64,000 nucleotides of DNA from Ctena decussata. Its lineage: Eukaryota > Mollusca > Bivalvia > Lucinida > Lucinidae. A model generated the notes under the pieces. That model was not told where the DNA came from and did no database searches. It saw only the letters and a program-made list of their open reading frames with translations. How positions within the stretch are numbered: the stretch's first letter is position 1; each line of letters starts with the position of its first letter. A program made the position numbers and the translations under genes. Shown here one piece after another: positions 23,848 through 35,065 of the stretch. The stretch covers positions 70,592,123 to 70,656,122 of the forward strand of contig OZ022503.1 of NCBI GenBank assembly GCA_963989385.1. The letters run 5' to 3'.

Positions 23848-25420
23848 GTCTATTCTTGTCTATCCCATAACCTTGCAATTTTGATGGGACATCTCAGATG
23901 ACAATACCAATCCCTTTCCACCTAGTTCTGCCTTCAGATGTCCTAGTTTTGCTGCCAAAGTCCATCTATGTCCTCTCTTTAATCTTCTGTCTACCTCTTC
24001 TTCTTTTTCCTTTCACTTTGCCCAGCAGAACCGTCTTTGCTAAGACAGGCGACCTTGAGACGTGACTAAACCACACCAATATCAGTTTCTTGACCATGGA
24101 TGGGGGTTCGTCATGGTCTCCAATGAATGCTTGAAGTCTTCTGCGAACATCGTCATTAGTTACATGGTCTTTGTACGAGATGTTCAGTAATATTCGGTAG
24201 CATCTTATCTCAAAGGCTTACGTTCTTGTCTCTAACTTTTCTGTCAAAGTCCCTGAGCCACAGGCATTCAGAAATATGGTTATGACATGGAGCGCATCAG
24301 TTGCACCTTTGATCCTAGAGATGTATTGTAATCTCCCAATATTAGCTTAAGCTTTGTAAGACCTGCAGATGCTTGCGCAATCCTTAAGAGAATCTCCGGT
24401 TTTGAGCCATCATTTGAGACAATTGCTCTAAGGTTTATGAAGCTTGTTACTGTTCCCAATTTCTGTTACAGTAAAACGTGTCTTAAGGGGTCACCCAAGG
24501 GAAGCCCAAAAATTGGCTGCTTAAGACAGGTGACGTCTTAATACAGGTTTATTTGCACTGTATTTTGGTTCTAGGAACCCAGAAAAGGTGGCTGCTAAAG
24601 GCAGGTGACCCCTTAATAGAGGTCACCACATAAGCAGGTTTGACTGTATTTACCTTGATTTCCCTCTGGATGTCATTGCCGCTGTTTTTCACCAGTTTGG
24701 TCTTCTCAGCACTTTCTCTATTGTATACCTTGTGCAGGTTTTATCAAGACTTATACTAGTGCTGCTTGTTCCTGCTATTTCTCAGCAAGGGCGTCAATGT
24801 CATCGGTTAACCGCAATATGTAACAGGTCTGCCGCCTATGCCTACCTTTTTATCATCCAGAGCATCAGATAATCCTTTCGAGAGAACTGAAGAGGGTAGG
24901 TGAGTGCAGGCATCCGTAGCTAGTTCCAAATGTTGCTCTGAACAATTCGTCTGATCTGCACTCATAGCCTTGTCATAGAGATGCTCAATGGCGCGAACTT
25001 GAGATGCATTGATTTACTTTTACATGGTAGACCATAATGTTGCATGCCGTACCCTGTCAAATGCTTTTTTTGTAATCTATGAAGACATAGAACATATTCT
25101 ACAAATGTTTGAAGTACTTTTCACACAGGGTTGTGAGGTTGAAAATCTGTTTGTAGTGCACTTTCCGGCTCTGAACCCAGCCTTTTTCTTTCGCGATTTT
25201 CTCTTTAGATTGGGATTTAACATGTAAGAGATACCTTTCAGCATGACTTTATTCGGATGAAAGATGAGACTGGTGGTTCTGTAGTTCTTACAGAGCTGTA
25301 ATTTGCCGTTAAATTAGTGGTTGAGTCCATGGTGTCGGACATTCTCCTGTTCTCAAGATCTTGTTACAGATCCTTGTTAAATCATCAATCATGGCCTCCC
25401 CGCCTGCTAGCATACTCCAA
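23848..25420 (-). mobile_element. Decayed LINE reverse transcriptase, copy 2
   Basis: Read on the minus strand it aligns through most of its length with the LINE at 47503-49168. Landmarks are the CATGGACTCA region near 25340, the reverse transcriptase core between about 24700 and 25250, the C-terminal basic block (GGAAAAAGAAGAAGAGG region, 24000) and the 3' end GTTATGGGATAG near 23860. Many frameshifts and stops make it a pseudogene. It is 5'-truncated near 25420 and carries a 178-bp MITE at 24469-24646. Open frames on the opposite strand here are shadows. Confidence 0.85.
24469..24646. mobile_element. 178-bp TA-flanked MITE inside a LINE
   Basis: The ends CAGTAAAACGTG and, in complement, CAGTCAAACCTG are inverted repeats, followed inside by AAGGGGTCACC-type repeats on both arms. 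TA dinucleotides flank both ends (24467-24468 and 24647-24648). The sequence interrupts collinearity with the LINE copy at 47503-49168, which confirms the insertion. TA duplication points to a Tc1/mariner-type element. Confidence 0.8.
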
Positions 25421-25494
25421 AGAGCATTCAAGCTTCGGCTGAAAGTCTTTGTTGTCAAATTTTTTTACACTTACCACGGGAATGAATAAGGGGA

Positions 25495-26580
25495 GTAAAA
25501 AGTATGCAAAGACCAGGAACTGAAACAATCAAAATCCAAATCCAGCCCTCAAACCATAGTTGGAAACAACTAAGATTACAAATAATCAAGATACAGAGAA
25601 CATATGGCCAACCGAGTGAGCAGCTTGTTCCCAAAAGGTGGCCACTCAGCAACCCAAACCGAACCAAAAATAATAAGAACATACATAAGGTAAAACATCA
25701 CAGAAACTCTGACACCAAAAACAGGCAACAGAGAACCACAACAGAACTACCGCCTTGGAACGGTCAGTAATGAATTACTGGGGGGCTTAAATCGATTTTA
25801 CAGGCCCAACCTCACCCTCAGTTTCTGAAGTGGTACAAAACATTTAGTTGGTTGTTCGGTTCGCATGATAACCCTCTAACTCGTCAATGAATCATCACGG
25901 TAAACACATAAATCAAATTTCAACACCATGAAGAAGCAAAGACGAGGACTCAACAGATACAACGGGCCGTCTGACAGGTGGAGATCCCTGTCCTGCCAAA
26001 CGACCCCACTGGAAATCTGAAGCAAAAGAAGGTCACCAGTTGAGCCCCGGTGGACCAAGCAACAGACAAAAAGGCTCCGGTCCCAACCAACTAAAATATA
26101 TAGCTTTAGGTCGGGGCCATCATAGAGTCTGACGACCGATCCCCCGGTGTGCAATAAAAGAGTGCAGCAAAGTTATCAACCGTGATTGGGTTAATCACTA
26201 AGCGTGCAGACTGTCGCATAACATTTAAATTATAGCCAATACGTTTGTGACGTATTATTATTTTTCGGAATTGATCAGAAAAATCAGTCCTACCCTTAAT
26301 CTTTTTGAATTTGTATACTAAGTCACCATAAAATTCTGGTTCCGATAGGCCTTGGTGTAAAAGAAATTTTAATCCGACATCAAATTTTGAAACCAATTCA
26401 TGGTGTCTGCGATAGAATTTGCTTAGGATTCCAAAAAGTTCGCTGTTTAGAATATTGCGGAGAAGCAATTTTGCAGCCTGTCAATGTTATCTGAACTATA
26501 TTGACAATTGCTGAAACGCTTCCAAGTAAATGTTTTTTCTGCATGAAAATATTTACCCTTAAAAAGAGCCAGAACGGAAC
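25495..26580 (-). mobile_element. LINE-like 3' end, copy B (longest)
   Basis: This is the longest copy of the family at 3915-4735. On the minus strand an open frame (26468 down to 26106, 120 residues) ends in a conserved segment with LLHQGLSEPEFYGDLVYKF, RKIIIRHKRIGYNLNVMRQ and NPITVDNFAALF, then a stop, followed by about 610 bp of 3' untranslated sequence. Similar C-termini are common in mollusc and coral retroelement proteins, as far as I recall. Upstream sequence to about 26580 matches 34480-34737. I found no target duplication. The reverse transcriptase domain itself is not present. Confidence 0.7.
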
Positions 26581-27118
26581 TTCTTTTGAGTATTGCTTTT
26601 TACGGTATTTTGACACTGACAACTGGAAAACAGGAAAGACGAGAGGGATGGATATAGTATACCTATGCAAGTGTTCCATAACTCTTATCACATCCCCCTG
26701 TGTTGTATTACAGGCTTTAAATCTGAGGTACTGGATCTTGTTCCTTCTTAAATTTATCTCTTTTTTTTTCTTCCTGTTAATATTTTAGCAAACACAGAAA
26801 TAATTTTTTAGAAATGTAACAACCTTGCATAGAAATATATGAAGCGTTTAGTTTTTCCTATCTTTTATCCAAGCATTGTACCTACTAGCGAGCATTCACA
26901 CCTTTTCGAAGTAACAAAACGGGATGAATGAAGAAATCATCTGTTCAGTGCAGTTAAATTGTTAAGGCAGGATATGAAAAAAGAAACAAATCTACATTTA
27001 AACAGTCTTAAGCAAAAGTTAATTACCCCAACCCTCTCAGCTGTCATGTTAAATTTTCAAATTATTACTGCCTAACCGCAGTCGAAATGGGAGTAAAGGT
27101 ATTTTTGCAAAATAGGTA
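26581..27118. other. Unassigned AT-rich DNA
   Basis: No gene, repeat or RNA was recognised between the LINE fragment and the AT-rich element that follows. Confidence 0.5.
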
Positions 27119-27583
27119 GTTATGGCGTGACAAACGTTGCAATATTCTATCCGGTAATATAGTCAGTCTATATTAAGATATGTGTTGACACTAAAAATTA
27201 TATTTATTCACAAAATATATTTATTTGTGACATAAAAATACACCTGCTCGCCTAAAAATATTGATTGGCAGTAACAATATATTTGTTCATAAAATTATTT
27301 ATTTGAGATATAATAATATGTTTATTTGCAAAATAAATATTTATTGCATATAAAAATATATTTGTTCATAAAATCTACTTGTGCGATATGAAAAAATCTT
27401 AAATTGCAATAAAAATATTTATTTGCAATATTTTTTTAATCACAATAAAATAAAAAAATATAAATATTTAGATTTCTTTGCAAAAAAAAAAAAAAAAAAT
27501 CTTTTGCTAAAAATATATATTGGGTAAAATTAGCATTGTGGGTAAAGACATGGTTTTGTAACGGTGAATTTCATTGGCTGTCT
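27119..27583 (+). mobile_element. AT-rich interspersed element, copy 1
   Basis: The ends are unique and conserved: TATGGCGTGACAAACGTTGC at the left, and GGTAAAATTAGCATTGTGGG with TTTCATTGGCTG at the right. The centre is a run of short quasi-palindromic units built from AAATATATTTATTTG and its complement. An inverted copy lies at 33966-34383. An 18-base A run is at 27482-27499. There is no coding capacity and no inverted repeat at the ends. Confidence 0.75.
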
Positions 27584-27639
27584 GACACTAATTATGGCAG
27601 CATCCGTTGCTTACATAGGAATGTGAAAACAAACTGGAG

Positions 27640-28305
27640 GATAGGGTACGGTAGGATAGGTGAGGGCGTAAGGCAGTATACACAAACAGACTGACAGATG
27701 CAGTGAAGGGGGTAGGTAGGGAGGGCTAATGGGCTGGGCTGGAGTGATGTGGGACGGAGCGAGGCAGAGATGTAGGCAAGGTTAGGGTAGGGTACGGTAC
27801 GTTGGGCTAGGGTGGGATGAGGTGGGAAGGTGTATCCATTAAGGATAACTGCAGCTGCAATGAAAGATGTTAGGGTAGGATGCGTGGTATTGTTGCGGTT
27901 GGGTGGAGTGGGTAGGGTAGGGTAAAGTAGGGTATAGGGAAGGTTGGGGTGGGGCGGGATGGCATGCCCCTTTAAGATAACTGCAACTGCAATTAGGAGA
28001 CAAAATCGAATATCGGACTGGATATTAATATCCGGGATAAAAGATATAGAGTAAGGCAGGCAAAGGTGGTGTGGGGTGGGATGTGGGATTGGGTAAGGTG
28101 GGATGGGGTGGATTGTGGTTGGTAGGGGTGGGGTAAGGACGGATGGGAAGGTGCATCCATTTAGGATAACTGCAACTGCAATGAAAGAGGTAAGGGTAGG
28201 ATGCGTGGTATTGGTTCGGTTGGGTGGGGTGGGGTAGTGTAGGGTAAAGAAGAGTTTAGGGGAGGTTGGGGTGGGCCGGGGTAGAGTGTCGATTTAAGAT
28301 AACTG
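27640..28305. repeat. G-rich GGGTA/GGGTG minisatellite
   Basis: The plus strand is dominated by GGGTAGGGTA, GGGGTGGG and similar words, interrupted about every 130-190 bp by AAGATAACTGCAACTGCAAT and by a block with ATATCCGGGATAAAAGATAT. It could form G-quadruplexes. It resembles telomere-like GGGTA words but is not a TTAGGG array. Confidence 0.75.
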
Positions 28306-29520
28306 CAAATACAACAAGGCATCGCAGGCGATACAAATCCCCTCGCACAAGACTACTTTTTCGAGATATTGTCATACCCTACATTTGTGTGAAGTTATTT
28401 TAAAATCAATGGAGAAATGCAGGCGCTAGAGCGTTGACAAAGTTTTTCTAAAAATAGCTACAGTGACCTTGACCTTGGGGGCAGCACCCTGAAAGTCGAA
28501 CTTGCTCGAGATATTGTCATACCCTACATTTGTGTGAAGTTATTGAAAAATTGGCACTAGAGCGCTGACAAAGTTTTTCTAAAAACAGCCAAAGTGACCT
28601 TGACCTTGGGTGCAACTCCCTGAAAGTCATAATTGCTCGAGATATTGTCATGCCCTACATTTGTATGAAGTTATTTCAAAATCCGTTGAGAAATGTAGGC
28701 GCTAGAGCGATGACAAAGTTTTTCTAAAAATAGCCACAGTGACCTTGACCTTGGGCACAGCACCCTGAAAGTCAAACTTGCTCGAGATATTGTCATGCCC
28801 TACATTTGTATGCAGTTATTTTAAAATCCGTTGAGAAATGTAGGCGCTAGAGCGATGACATAGTTTTTCTAAAAATAGCCACAGTGACCTTGACCTTGGG
28901 TGCACCACACTGAAAATCGAACTTGCTCGAGATATTGTCATACCCTACATTTGTATAAAAAATTTCCAAATTCGTTGAGAAATGTAGGCGCTAGAGCGCT
29001 AACAAAGTTTTTCTAAAAATAGCCACAGTGACCTTGACCTTGGGCGCACCACACTGAAAGTCGAACTTGCTCGAGATATTGTCATGCCCTACATTTGTTT
29101 GAAGTTATTTCAAAATTCGTTGAGAAATGTAGGCGCTAGAGCGCTAACAAAGTTTTTCTAAAAATAGCCACAGTGACCTTGACCTTCGGCGCAGCACCCT
29201 GAAAGTCGAACTTATTTGAGATATTGTCATGCCCTACATTTGTGTGAAGTAATTTTTAAATCCATGGAGAAATGCAGGAGCTAGAGCGCTGACAAAGTTT
29301 TTCTAAAAATAGCCACAGTGACCTTGACCTTGGGCGCAGCACCCTGAAAGTCGAATCTGCTCGAGATATTGCCATGCCCTACATTTGTATGAAGTAATTT
29401 CAAAATCCATTCAGAAATGTAGGTGCTAGAGCTATGACAAAAGGTGAACATACGTTCGTACGTATTTACGTACGGGACAAAACCTATATCCCCTCACCAC
29501 TTCGTGGTGCGAGGGGATAA
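28305..29520 (+). mobile_element. Complete tandem-core element, ~145-bp unit
   Basis: Left module: AACAAGG, a hairpin ATCGCAGGCGAT, then ATCCCCTCGCAC (28337-28348). Core: seven to eight units, with TGACCTTGACCTT starting at 28463, 28594, 28740, 28884, 29029, 29173 and 29319, giving a period of about 145 bp. Right module: TACGTACG-rich DNA, then a hairpin ending GTGCGAGGGGAT (29507-29518), the perfect inverse of the left 12-bp sequence. It interrupts the G-rich minisatellite, whose ATAACTGC word is found on both sides. The plan matches Helentron-type non-autonomous elements with sub-terminal inverted repeats. Confidence 0.8.
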
Positions 29521-29589
29521 TAACTGCCATAACAATTAGGATACAAAATCAAATATCGGACTGGGTGCTTATATCCGGGATAAAAGATA

Positions 29590-29825
29590 TAGAGTAAGGT
29601 AGGCTAGGGTGGTGTGGAGTGACAGAGTAGCGTGTGGTGGGATGGCATCGCATGAAATGGGGTAGGGTAGGGTCCCCGCATACCCCAGCCCTACCCTCTC
29701 TACCCTTCTCTGATCTACCATACCCAACTACGCCCACCCAACGCGCAAAACACAACCTACCCTACCCCACCGCATCAAATCCATGCCATCCACACTCCCT
29801 ACCATACCTCACCCTACCCTACCGT
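29590..29825. repeat. G-rich to C-rich minisatellite with strand switch
   Basis: GGGTAGGGTAGGG on the plus strand changes abruptly near 29672 to TACCCTACC-rich sequence, so the same repeat continues in the opposite orientation. It would extrude as a long hairpin. Open frames rich in Pro, Tyr and Leu here are repeat artefacts. Confidence 0.7.
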
Positions 29826-30330
29826 ACGGTTTGTCTCTAGTCTGAATGATGACACAACGTTTACCTACAATATTAAGTATGTTGTAAGGTTGTCTTTGGT
29901 ATGGACGATAATGTAAAGTATGTCTGTAGTATGAATGGTGTCACAGGGTTTATGTACAGTCCGAATGGTGCAGTAAGGTTGTCTCTGGTATGAACGACAA
30001 AGTAAGATTTGTCTCTAGTATGAATGATGTCGCGAGAGTTAACTGCAGAATGAGTCGTGAAGGTGGTCTCTGTTATGGACAAAAACGTAAGGTCTATCTC
30101 TAGTATGAATCTTAGTATGAATGATCTGCGGAATGAACGGTACTGTAAGGTGGTCTCTGGGAAGAACTACATTGCAAGGTTTGCCTCTAGTATGATTGTT
30201 GCCACAAACTTTATCTGCAGTATGCATGGTGTTGTTAGGTGGTCTCTAGTATGGACAAAAATGTAAGATTTATCTCTTGTATGAATGATATCACTACGTT
30301 TATCACCAGACTGAATGGTTCTGTAAGTAA
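29826..30330. repeat. ~30-60-bp-unit minisatellite
   Basis: Degenerate units read AAGGTTGTCTCTAGTATGAA followed by TGATGTCACA or similar, repeated about a dozen times with substitutions and partial deletions. There are no open frames of interest. Confidence 0.75.
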
Positions 30331-31599
30331 GTATATTATCCGTGTCCTTATATAGCAGAACGTGAGTCAATTATCCTTCAAAGTTGTTATTACATGGGCG
30401 GATCCATAAGGGGGGGGGTTGCTCAGATCCCCCTCCGCCCCCTCCCCCTACCCCCACCCATTTTGTGGCAAAATATTTCATTTTCTTGGAGAATTTGGGC
30501 AAAAAGTTAGAAAATATCTTGGTTTGATCCTCCAGTTGTCCTAAACTAACCCCCTCTCTGGGAGATTCTGCATCCAGCCCTGTATTACGTATTTCATTTG
30601 TCAATTCAGCCCTTCGTCATTTTAGCACATCTAACGAGCCAAAATCAACACGGGTAGAATAGTGAGTTAAGGTTGCGAAGTAATCGAGGATCGAATCGGA
30701 AAAGGAACGAATTGTCCAGTAACGCGGACGAGAGGTAAGTGTTTGTCATGTGTTTTAACAGCTAACTAAGGTTTATTTCCCTATCTTCTTGACAGTTTTC
30801 GTCTCAGACATCACCTACAGCCGCAGGTAAAGTTTCAAAGCATCCCCTCTTGTAATAACACAAGAAACGTCGCAAATCCCTGCAGAACATGTCAAAATAC
30901 TTACTACTGGTTTTAATTTGTACTAAATATACGCAAACACTGTCTTCATTTACCAAAATTATAAAATGTAACAAGAAATGATCCACTTGTGACCATCAGA
31001 GCGAAGTCACAAAATGCAGAGCGTAAAACTGAGAGAGCTGTTTGTATTTGTTTACACCAGGGGTGTTGCCAAAGTGCACGCCGAGTTGCAGGACATGTGC
31101 ACGCCGAGTTTAATCATTATTGACATAAGAGTGTACCGCGAGTTGGAGTACTTAAACGCCAAGCTCAAAGACTAGTGACCAAACATGTACCATGCTCTGT
31201 ATTTATGAGCCTTATTTGATACAGACCTGACATAAATAACAAATTTTGTACATGTTGAAAGGAAATCGTCAATCTGAACGCTCTTCCACTGATAGTCAGA
31301 GAGTCAGAGTCAATAATGAAGCTACACTTTGCGTTTAAGTACAGTGATAATACGGAAAAAAAACTGTTCCTGAAGAAAATTTCGAAGCATCCTAGCTAAA
31401 ACAAGCAAGCACCAACCATTAACGCTGACTGAGCTGCGAGTAAAAAGGTTGCGTATCACATAGTGCAAAAGCAGTCTGCCCATGGTTATAAGCTTTATAC
31501 CCTTAACCACGCGCACAGGCTGATAAGTATGTTATAAGCTGCAGTCCCTTTTGACACAACTCATTTGGTATAACACCTAAGCACCCCACCCCGCCGCCC

Positions 31600-31690
31600 A
31601 ACCATATGGAGGGCCTTGTCTAGAGGATAATATTCGCCTTTCACGCAAAGTGTCGAAGGTTCGACTCCCACGGACGGCACATGCCCGATC
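31600..31690 (+). mobile_element. tRNA-like sequence, probably a SINE head
   Basis: GTCTAGAGGATAA resembles an A box and GGTTCGACTCC is a good B box about 45 bp later. The acceptor and T-stem arms do not pair, so it is not a functional tRNA gene. It is probably the head of an old SINE. Confidence 0.45.
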
Positions 31691-32984
31691 CATTTTTCCA
31701 ATAGACCAGAAAATACACAGTTCTAAGCTGAAATAAGTGACATTTGAGTCGGAGCTGGTGCTTACAGCGTCATTGAACATCGGGGGTGCGTCCGCCTTAT
31801 AAAACCGACAAAACTGTAAATGTGCACGCAAAACAGCAACACACACTAAGTCAATGTGGCTGATATGGTTGTTACCAGGCACTGTGGTCTGCTTAAAACA
31901 AGAAAGAATGGGCAAACAACAAACAGGTGATCACTCTTTCAAGCCCAGTAAAAAGCACAAAATTTAAGCGGATGTAGTCGCTACTTTAAGGGCTTTGCCT
32001 TTCTGCGCATGTATATTTGGACACAATGTTAACACCCCTGCACATGCCTGCAACATAATTCTATCTGCGAGACCGTCTCCCAGTTAACATATTTATCTCC
32101 TTTGCAGACGTACGGACAATTATATTCTATGAAAATATGCGGAGAGACAAAAATTGGGACGGACACGAAAATAACAGAAAAAGGGCTGCTTTTGAAGAAT
32201 TGAGGTATCAGAGTGGCCCGACCTGGAGTAAAGCAAAGTAAATGTGGAACTATTCGCGTATCCACCCATCTGATTTAGAGAAGCGTCTGCCAATGAAGAG
32301 CGGATGAGAGAGATTTCAAAGCTATTTCAGTCAGAAAAGAGTCTTGCAAAAGAGTCAATAAATCATTGTCCTTTTCCTTAGCAGAACAATAACTTTCATT
32401 TTCTTTAGAAAATGATACTTTGCTTGGGTGAATGAATACACTTTCAGAGGAAGCAACTATGTCATTTTCATTCTTTCCGCTCTTCTAAATTCTTGAAGAT
32501 GTGTCCTTTTGTACAATGATAAAAACAATCGCCTTAAGGTGCCCTTTCAGGGGAAGCAACTCTGCCTCCCTTTTTCGACATGGCTCAACTTTTTAACGAA
32601 AACATTTGCTCCGTTCTTAGCATTTTATTTCCTTTAAGAGTAGAGCACTTTTTAGAAATGCTTCTTCATCTGGGAAAAACAAACAGAAAGTCGCGAAAGT
32701 AACTTCCCTATATTAAAGTGACGGAAAAACAGTGTAACCAGACTCCTTAATGTCCAGTTACGTTAAGCTATTGACATACGCGCAGCAGCAAGATAATCAG
32801 AATCATTACGATGCATTTCAAATACAGTTTGTATATAAAGGGAACAGATTCTGAACGTACTACATGGATGCACAAGTTGCGCTAAGTCTGCGCTGTTTGT
32901 TCATACTGTAATATTGCACATGTATAGATTTCCATGCCTCTATATACGGACACAGATGAATTGATGGTATGATGACTTAGGACC

Positions 32985-33132
32985 CTATGTCATTTTTAAC
33001 TGTATTAGTCATATCAGGACCATGGGATATTGATAATGATGAAAGGCTGTGTAAAATTGAACCCTTCATCGAACCAGGGAGGTCTAGCTTAGCAGGCCAG
33101 CGCATAACATTCTAAGCTACCAGGGTTTCTAC
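32985..33132 (-). mobile_element. SINE family A relic
   Basis: Read on the minus strand it carries the family A head (AGCTTAGAATGTTATGCGCT region) and the tail landmark TGATATGACTAATA, collinear with 42177-42380 but strongly diverged and shortened. Confidence 0.65.
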
Positions 33133-33965
33133 GAACACACCGTTCTGCATAAAACGGGCGGAGGAGTAAAATATAAGTGAGAGTATTGTGTACAAACAGT
33201 TATCTGGAAGACAAACAAAATGTGGATTCTTAATTATTTACAATATTTTCAATCATTCTGTCGCATTTACTAATAGAATGATTTTTCATACATGTAATCG
33301 GACAGCCAACAACAACTGACTGACTTTGGTACTTTAGACACTATCAGTACAAAGCAATGTCAATAAATGCTCAGCTATACAGCTGCAACTAAATTTAGTG
33401 GTATTTTTTTTAACAAAAACACACAGAGCAGTACTTTAATCCAACTAGGCGTACACATTTTTTTGACAAAAAAGCTTAAACTCGGCGTAAATGGGTTCTC
33501 CAACTCGTCGTATTTTCGTTAATTATGTATTTGCAAGTCGGCGTGCACTTCAACGAGTACAGCCTGTCTACAAATGATTTCTATATTCAAAGCGGACAGG
33601 TTTTGACAAAGTCATGTATTACAATAGCTTCAATATATATCTGCCTTGCTAGCAAGGGCCCTATCAATCAAAAGATACATGTATTTGTTACTGAATTCTT
33701 TTTCAGTAATGGCATTCTCACTTGAAAGGATGTACTGATTTGGCTAAATATTCTGTAAATCGAACATTGCATTTACGTGAAGCTATATCCGTCTGAAAGG
33801 TTATTCAGTTACAGATACACTCATAAAAGTTTATTACATTTAGACGATGAAAAGCCCTGATAAATTAACTTACTTAAGAGACACGATGACATTTCCGAGA
33901 CTTGTTTTCTTCTAACTCGGCGTACACTGCTCCAACTCGCATTTATAGGCGTACACGAATAGACA

Positions 33966-34383
33966 CAGTGAGTTTCAGCCAATGAAATTTACTGTTACAA
34001 GGCCACAGCATATCCCACAATGCTAATTTTACCAAATAAATATTTTTGCACTTACAATGAATATATTTTATCAATACACATTTGAGTTGCAAATGAATAT
34101 ATTTTTATATCGCAAAAGAAAATTGTATTGTAAATAGATATATTTCAATTGCCAATAAATATTTTAATGTGCATGAATATATCTTTTGTGAATAAATATA
34201 TTCTTATTGCAAGTAAATATTTATTTTGCATATAAATGTATTTAATATCACAAATATATTTTCCTTTGTGAACACGAATATATTTTGATAGTGAATAGAT
34301 ATCTTAATATAGCATGCAAATGTTTAATATGGGACAACTATTTCACCTGATAGAATATTGCTACGTTTGTCACGCCATAGATA
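33966..34383 (-). mobile_element. AT-rich interspersed element, copy 2 (inverted)
   Basis: It has the same conserved ends as 27119-27583 in reverse complement, including CAGCCAATGAAATT and CCCACAATGCTAATTTTACC at its left and ATATTGCTACGTTTGTCACG at its right. The central short-unit region differs in detail from the other copy, so it evolves faster than the ends. Confidence 0.75.
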
Positions 34384-34479
34384 GCAGATGGGATAGTAGA
34401 GGTATTCCATTTAATAAATGTCTAAAGCAAGCTTAACTGTTTCTAGCTCAGGTCCTACGCTAACTTTTTGAAAGACGGC

Positions 34480-34737
34480 CCCGCCTTGCTCATTTTAAGG
34501 GTATATATTTTCTTGCAAAAAGGAAATTTATCCTGCGTTTCATCAAATATAACATCTTGAAATATTTGTTATTGAAATGTCATCTCGGTTTTTCATTACT
34601 ATATTCCTGTACACAACGAAAAAGACTTAAACTACGTGGAAGCGTTTCAGCACATGCCAATATATTTAAGATAACTTTGATAGGTTGCAAAATCGCTTCT
34701 CCGCAATCTTCTATACAGCGAACTTTTGTGGAATCTT
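34480..34737 (+). mobile_element. LINE-like fragment, copy D
   Basis: TTTTAAGGGTATATATTTTC and TTGCAAAATCGCTTCTCCGC match the 5' part of copy B (26400-26580 region, minus strand), with an extra stretch of about 90 bp between them here. The fragment lacks the 3' end found in copies A-C. Confidence 0.6.
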
Positions 34738-34889
34738 AAGCCGTGTTCCTTCAATAATTCCCATGGTAAGTGTAAGATATTTTGACAAAATGGCCTTCAG
34801 CCGAAGCTAATATGCACTTTTGGGTATGCTAAGACTTATGAAAAATTTGCATAGATATAAAATTAATGCAACGCATATATCAACCACGG

Positions 34890-35065
34890 CGGGCTGCCTC
34901 TTTTATCAGCGTTGCTTCTGAAATCTCACCTTCCTCCGAAAGCATCGGTTGTAGAACATTTTCTGGATGATGACTGCAGTCTAGAACTGCATTGTCGCCA
35001 TAACTCTTATGGTAATGTAGCTCTGAGCAATATTCTGTCCATCTGCTCTCATCAGAACACCGCTC
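34890..35065 (-). mobile_element. LINE fragment between endonuclease and reverse transcriptase
   Basis: On the minus strand it reads as the linker region seen at 47503-47640 of the near-intact LINE (CAGTTCTAGACTGCAGTCA, and the ATGGACAGAATATTGCTCAG block). It is only about 175 bp long. Its 5' edge abuts GAACACCGCTCGG, which also abuts the LINE fragment at 40624. Confidence 0.7.

Larger units (their letters stand above)
30331..33965. other. Largely unassigned; two clusters of a CGCCGAGTT motif
   Basis: No gene is supported. A G run is at 30404-30412. Two clusters of GTGTACGCCGAGTTGG-like words occur in opposite orientation, at about 31068-31150 and 33440-33950. A tRNA-like SINE head and a SINE relic are listed separately. 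Open frames here have no family resemblance. Confidence 0.4.

Noticed and set aside
27640..28305. Interstitial telomere array
   Set aside because: The words are GGGTA and GGGGTG without a regular TTAGGG period.
29549..29840. Pro/Tyr/Leu-rich open frames on both strands
   Set aside because: They are translations of the GGGTA minisatellite.
31600..31690. Candidate functional tRNA gene
   Set aside because: The B box is good but acceptor and T-stem arms do not pair; it is better explained as a SINE head.
31058..32040. hAT-like element with CAGGGGTGTT inverted ends
   Set aside because: The 8-bp flanks (GTTTACAC and CACATGCC) are not duplicates and the inverted match is only about ten bases.
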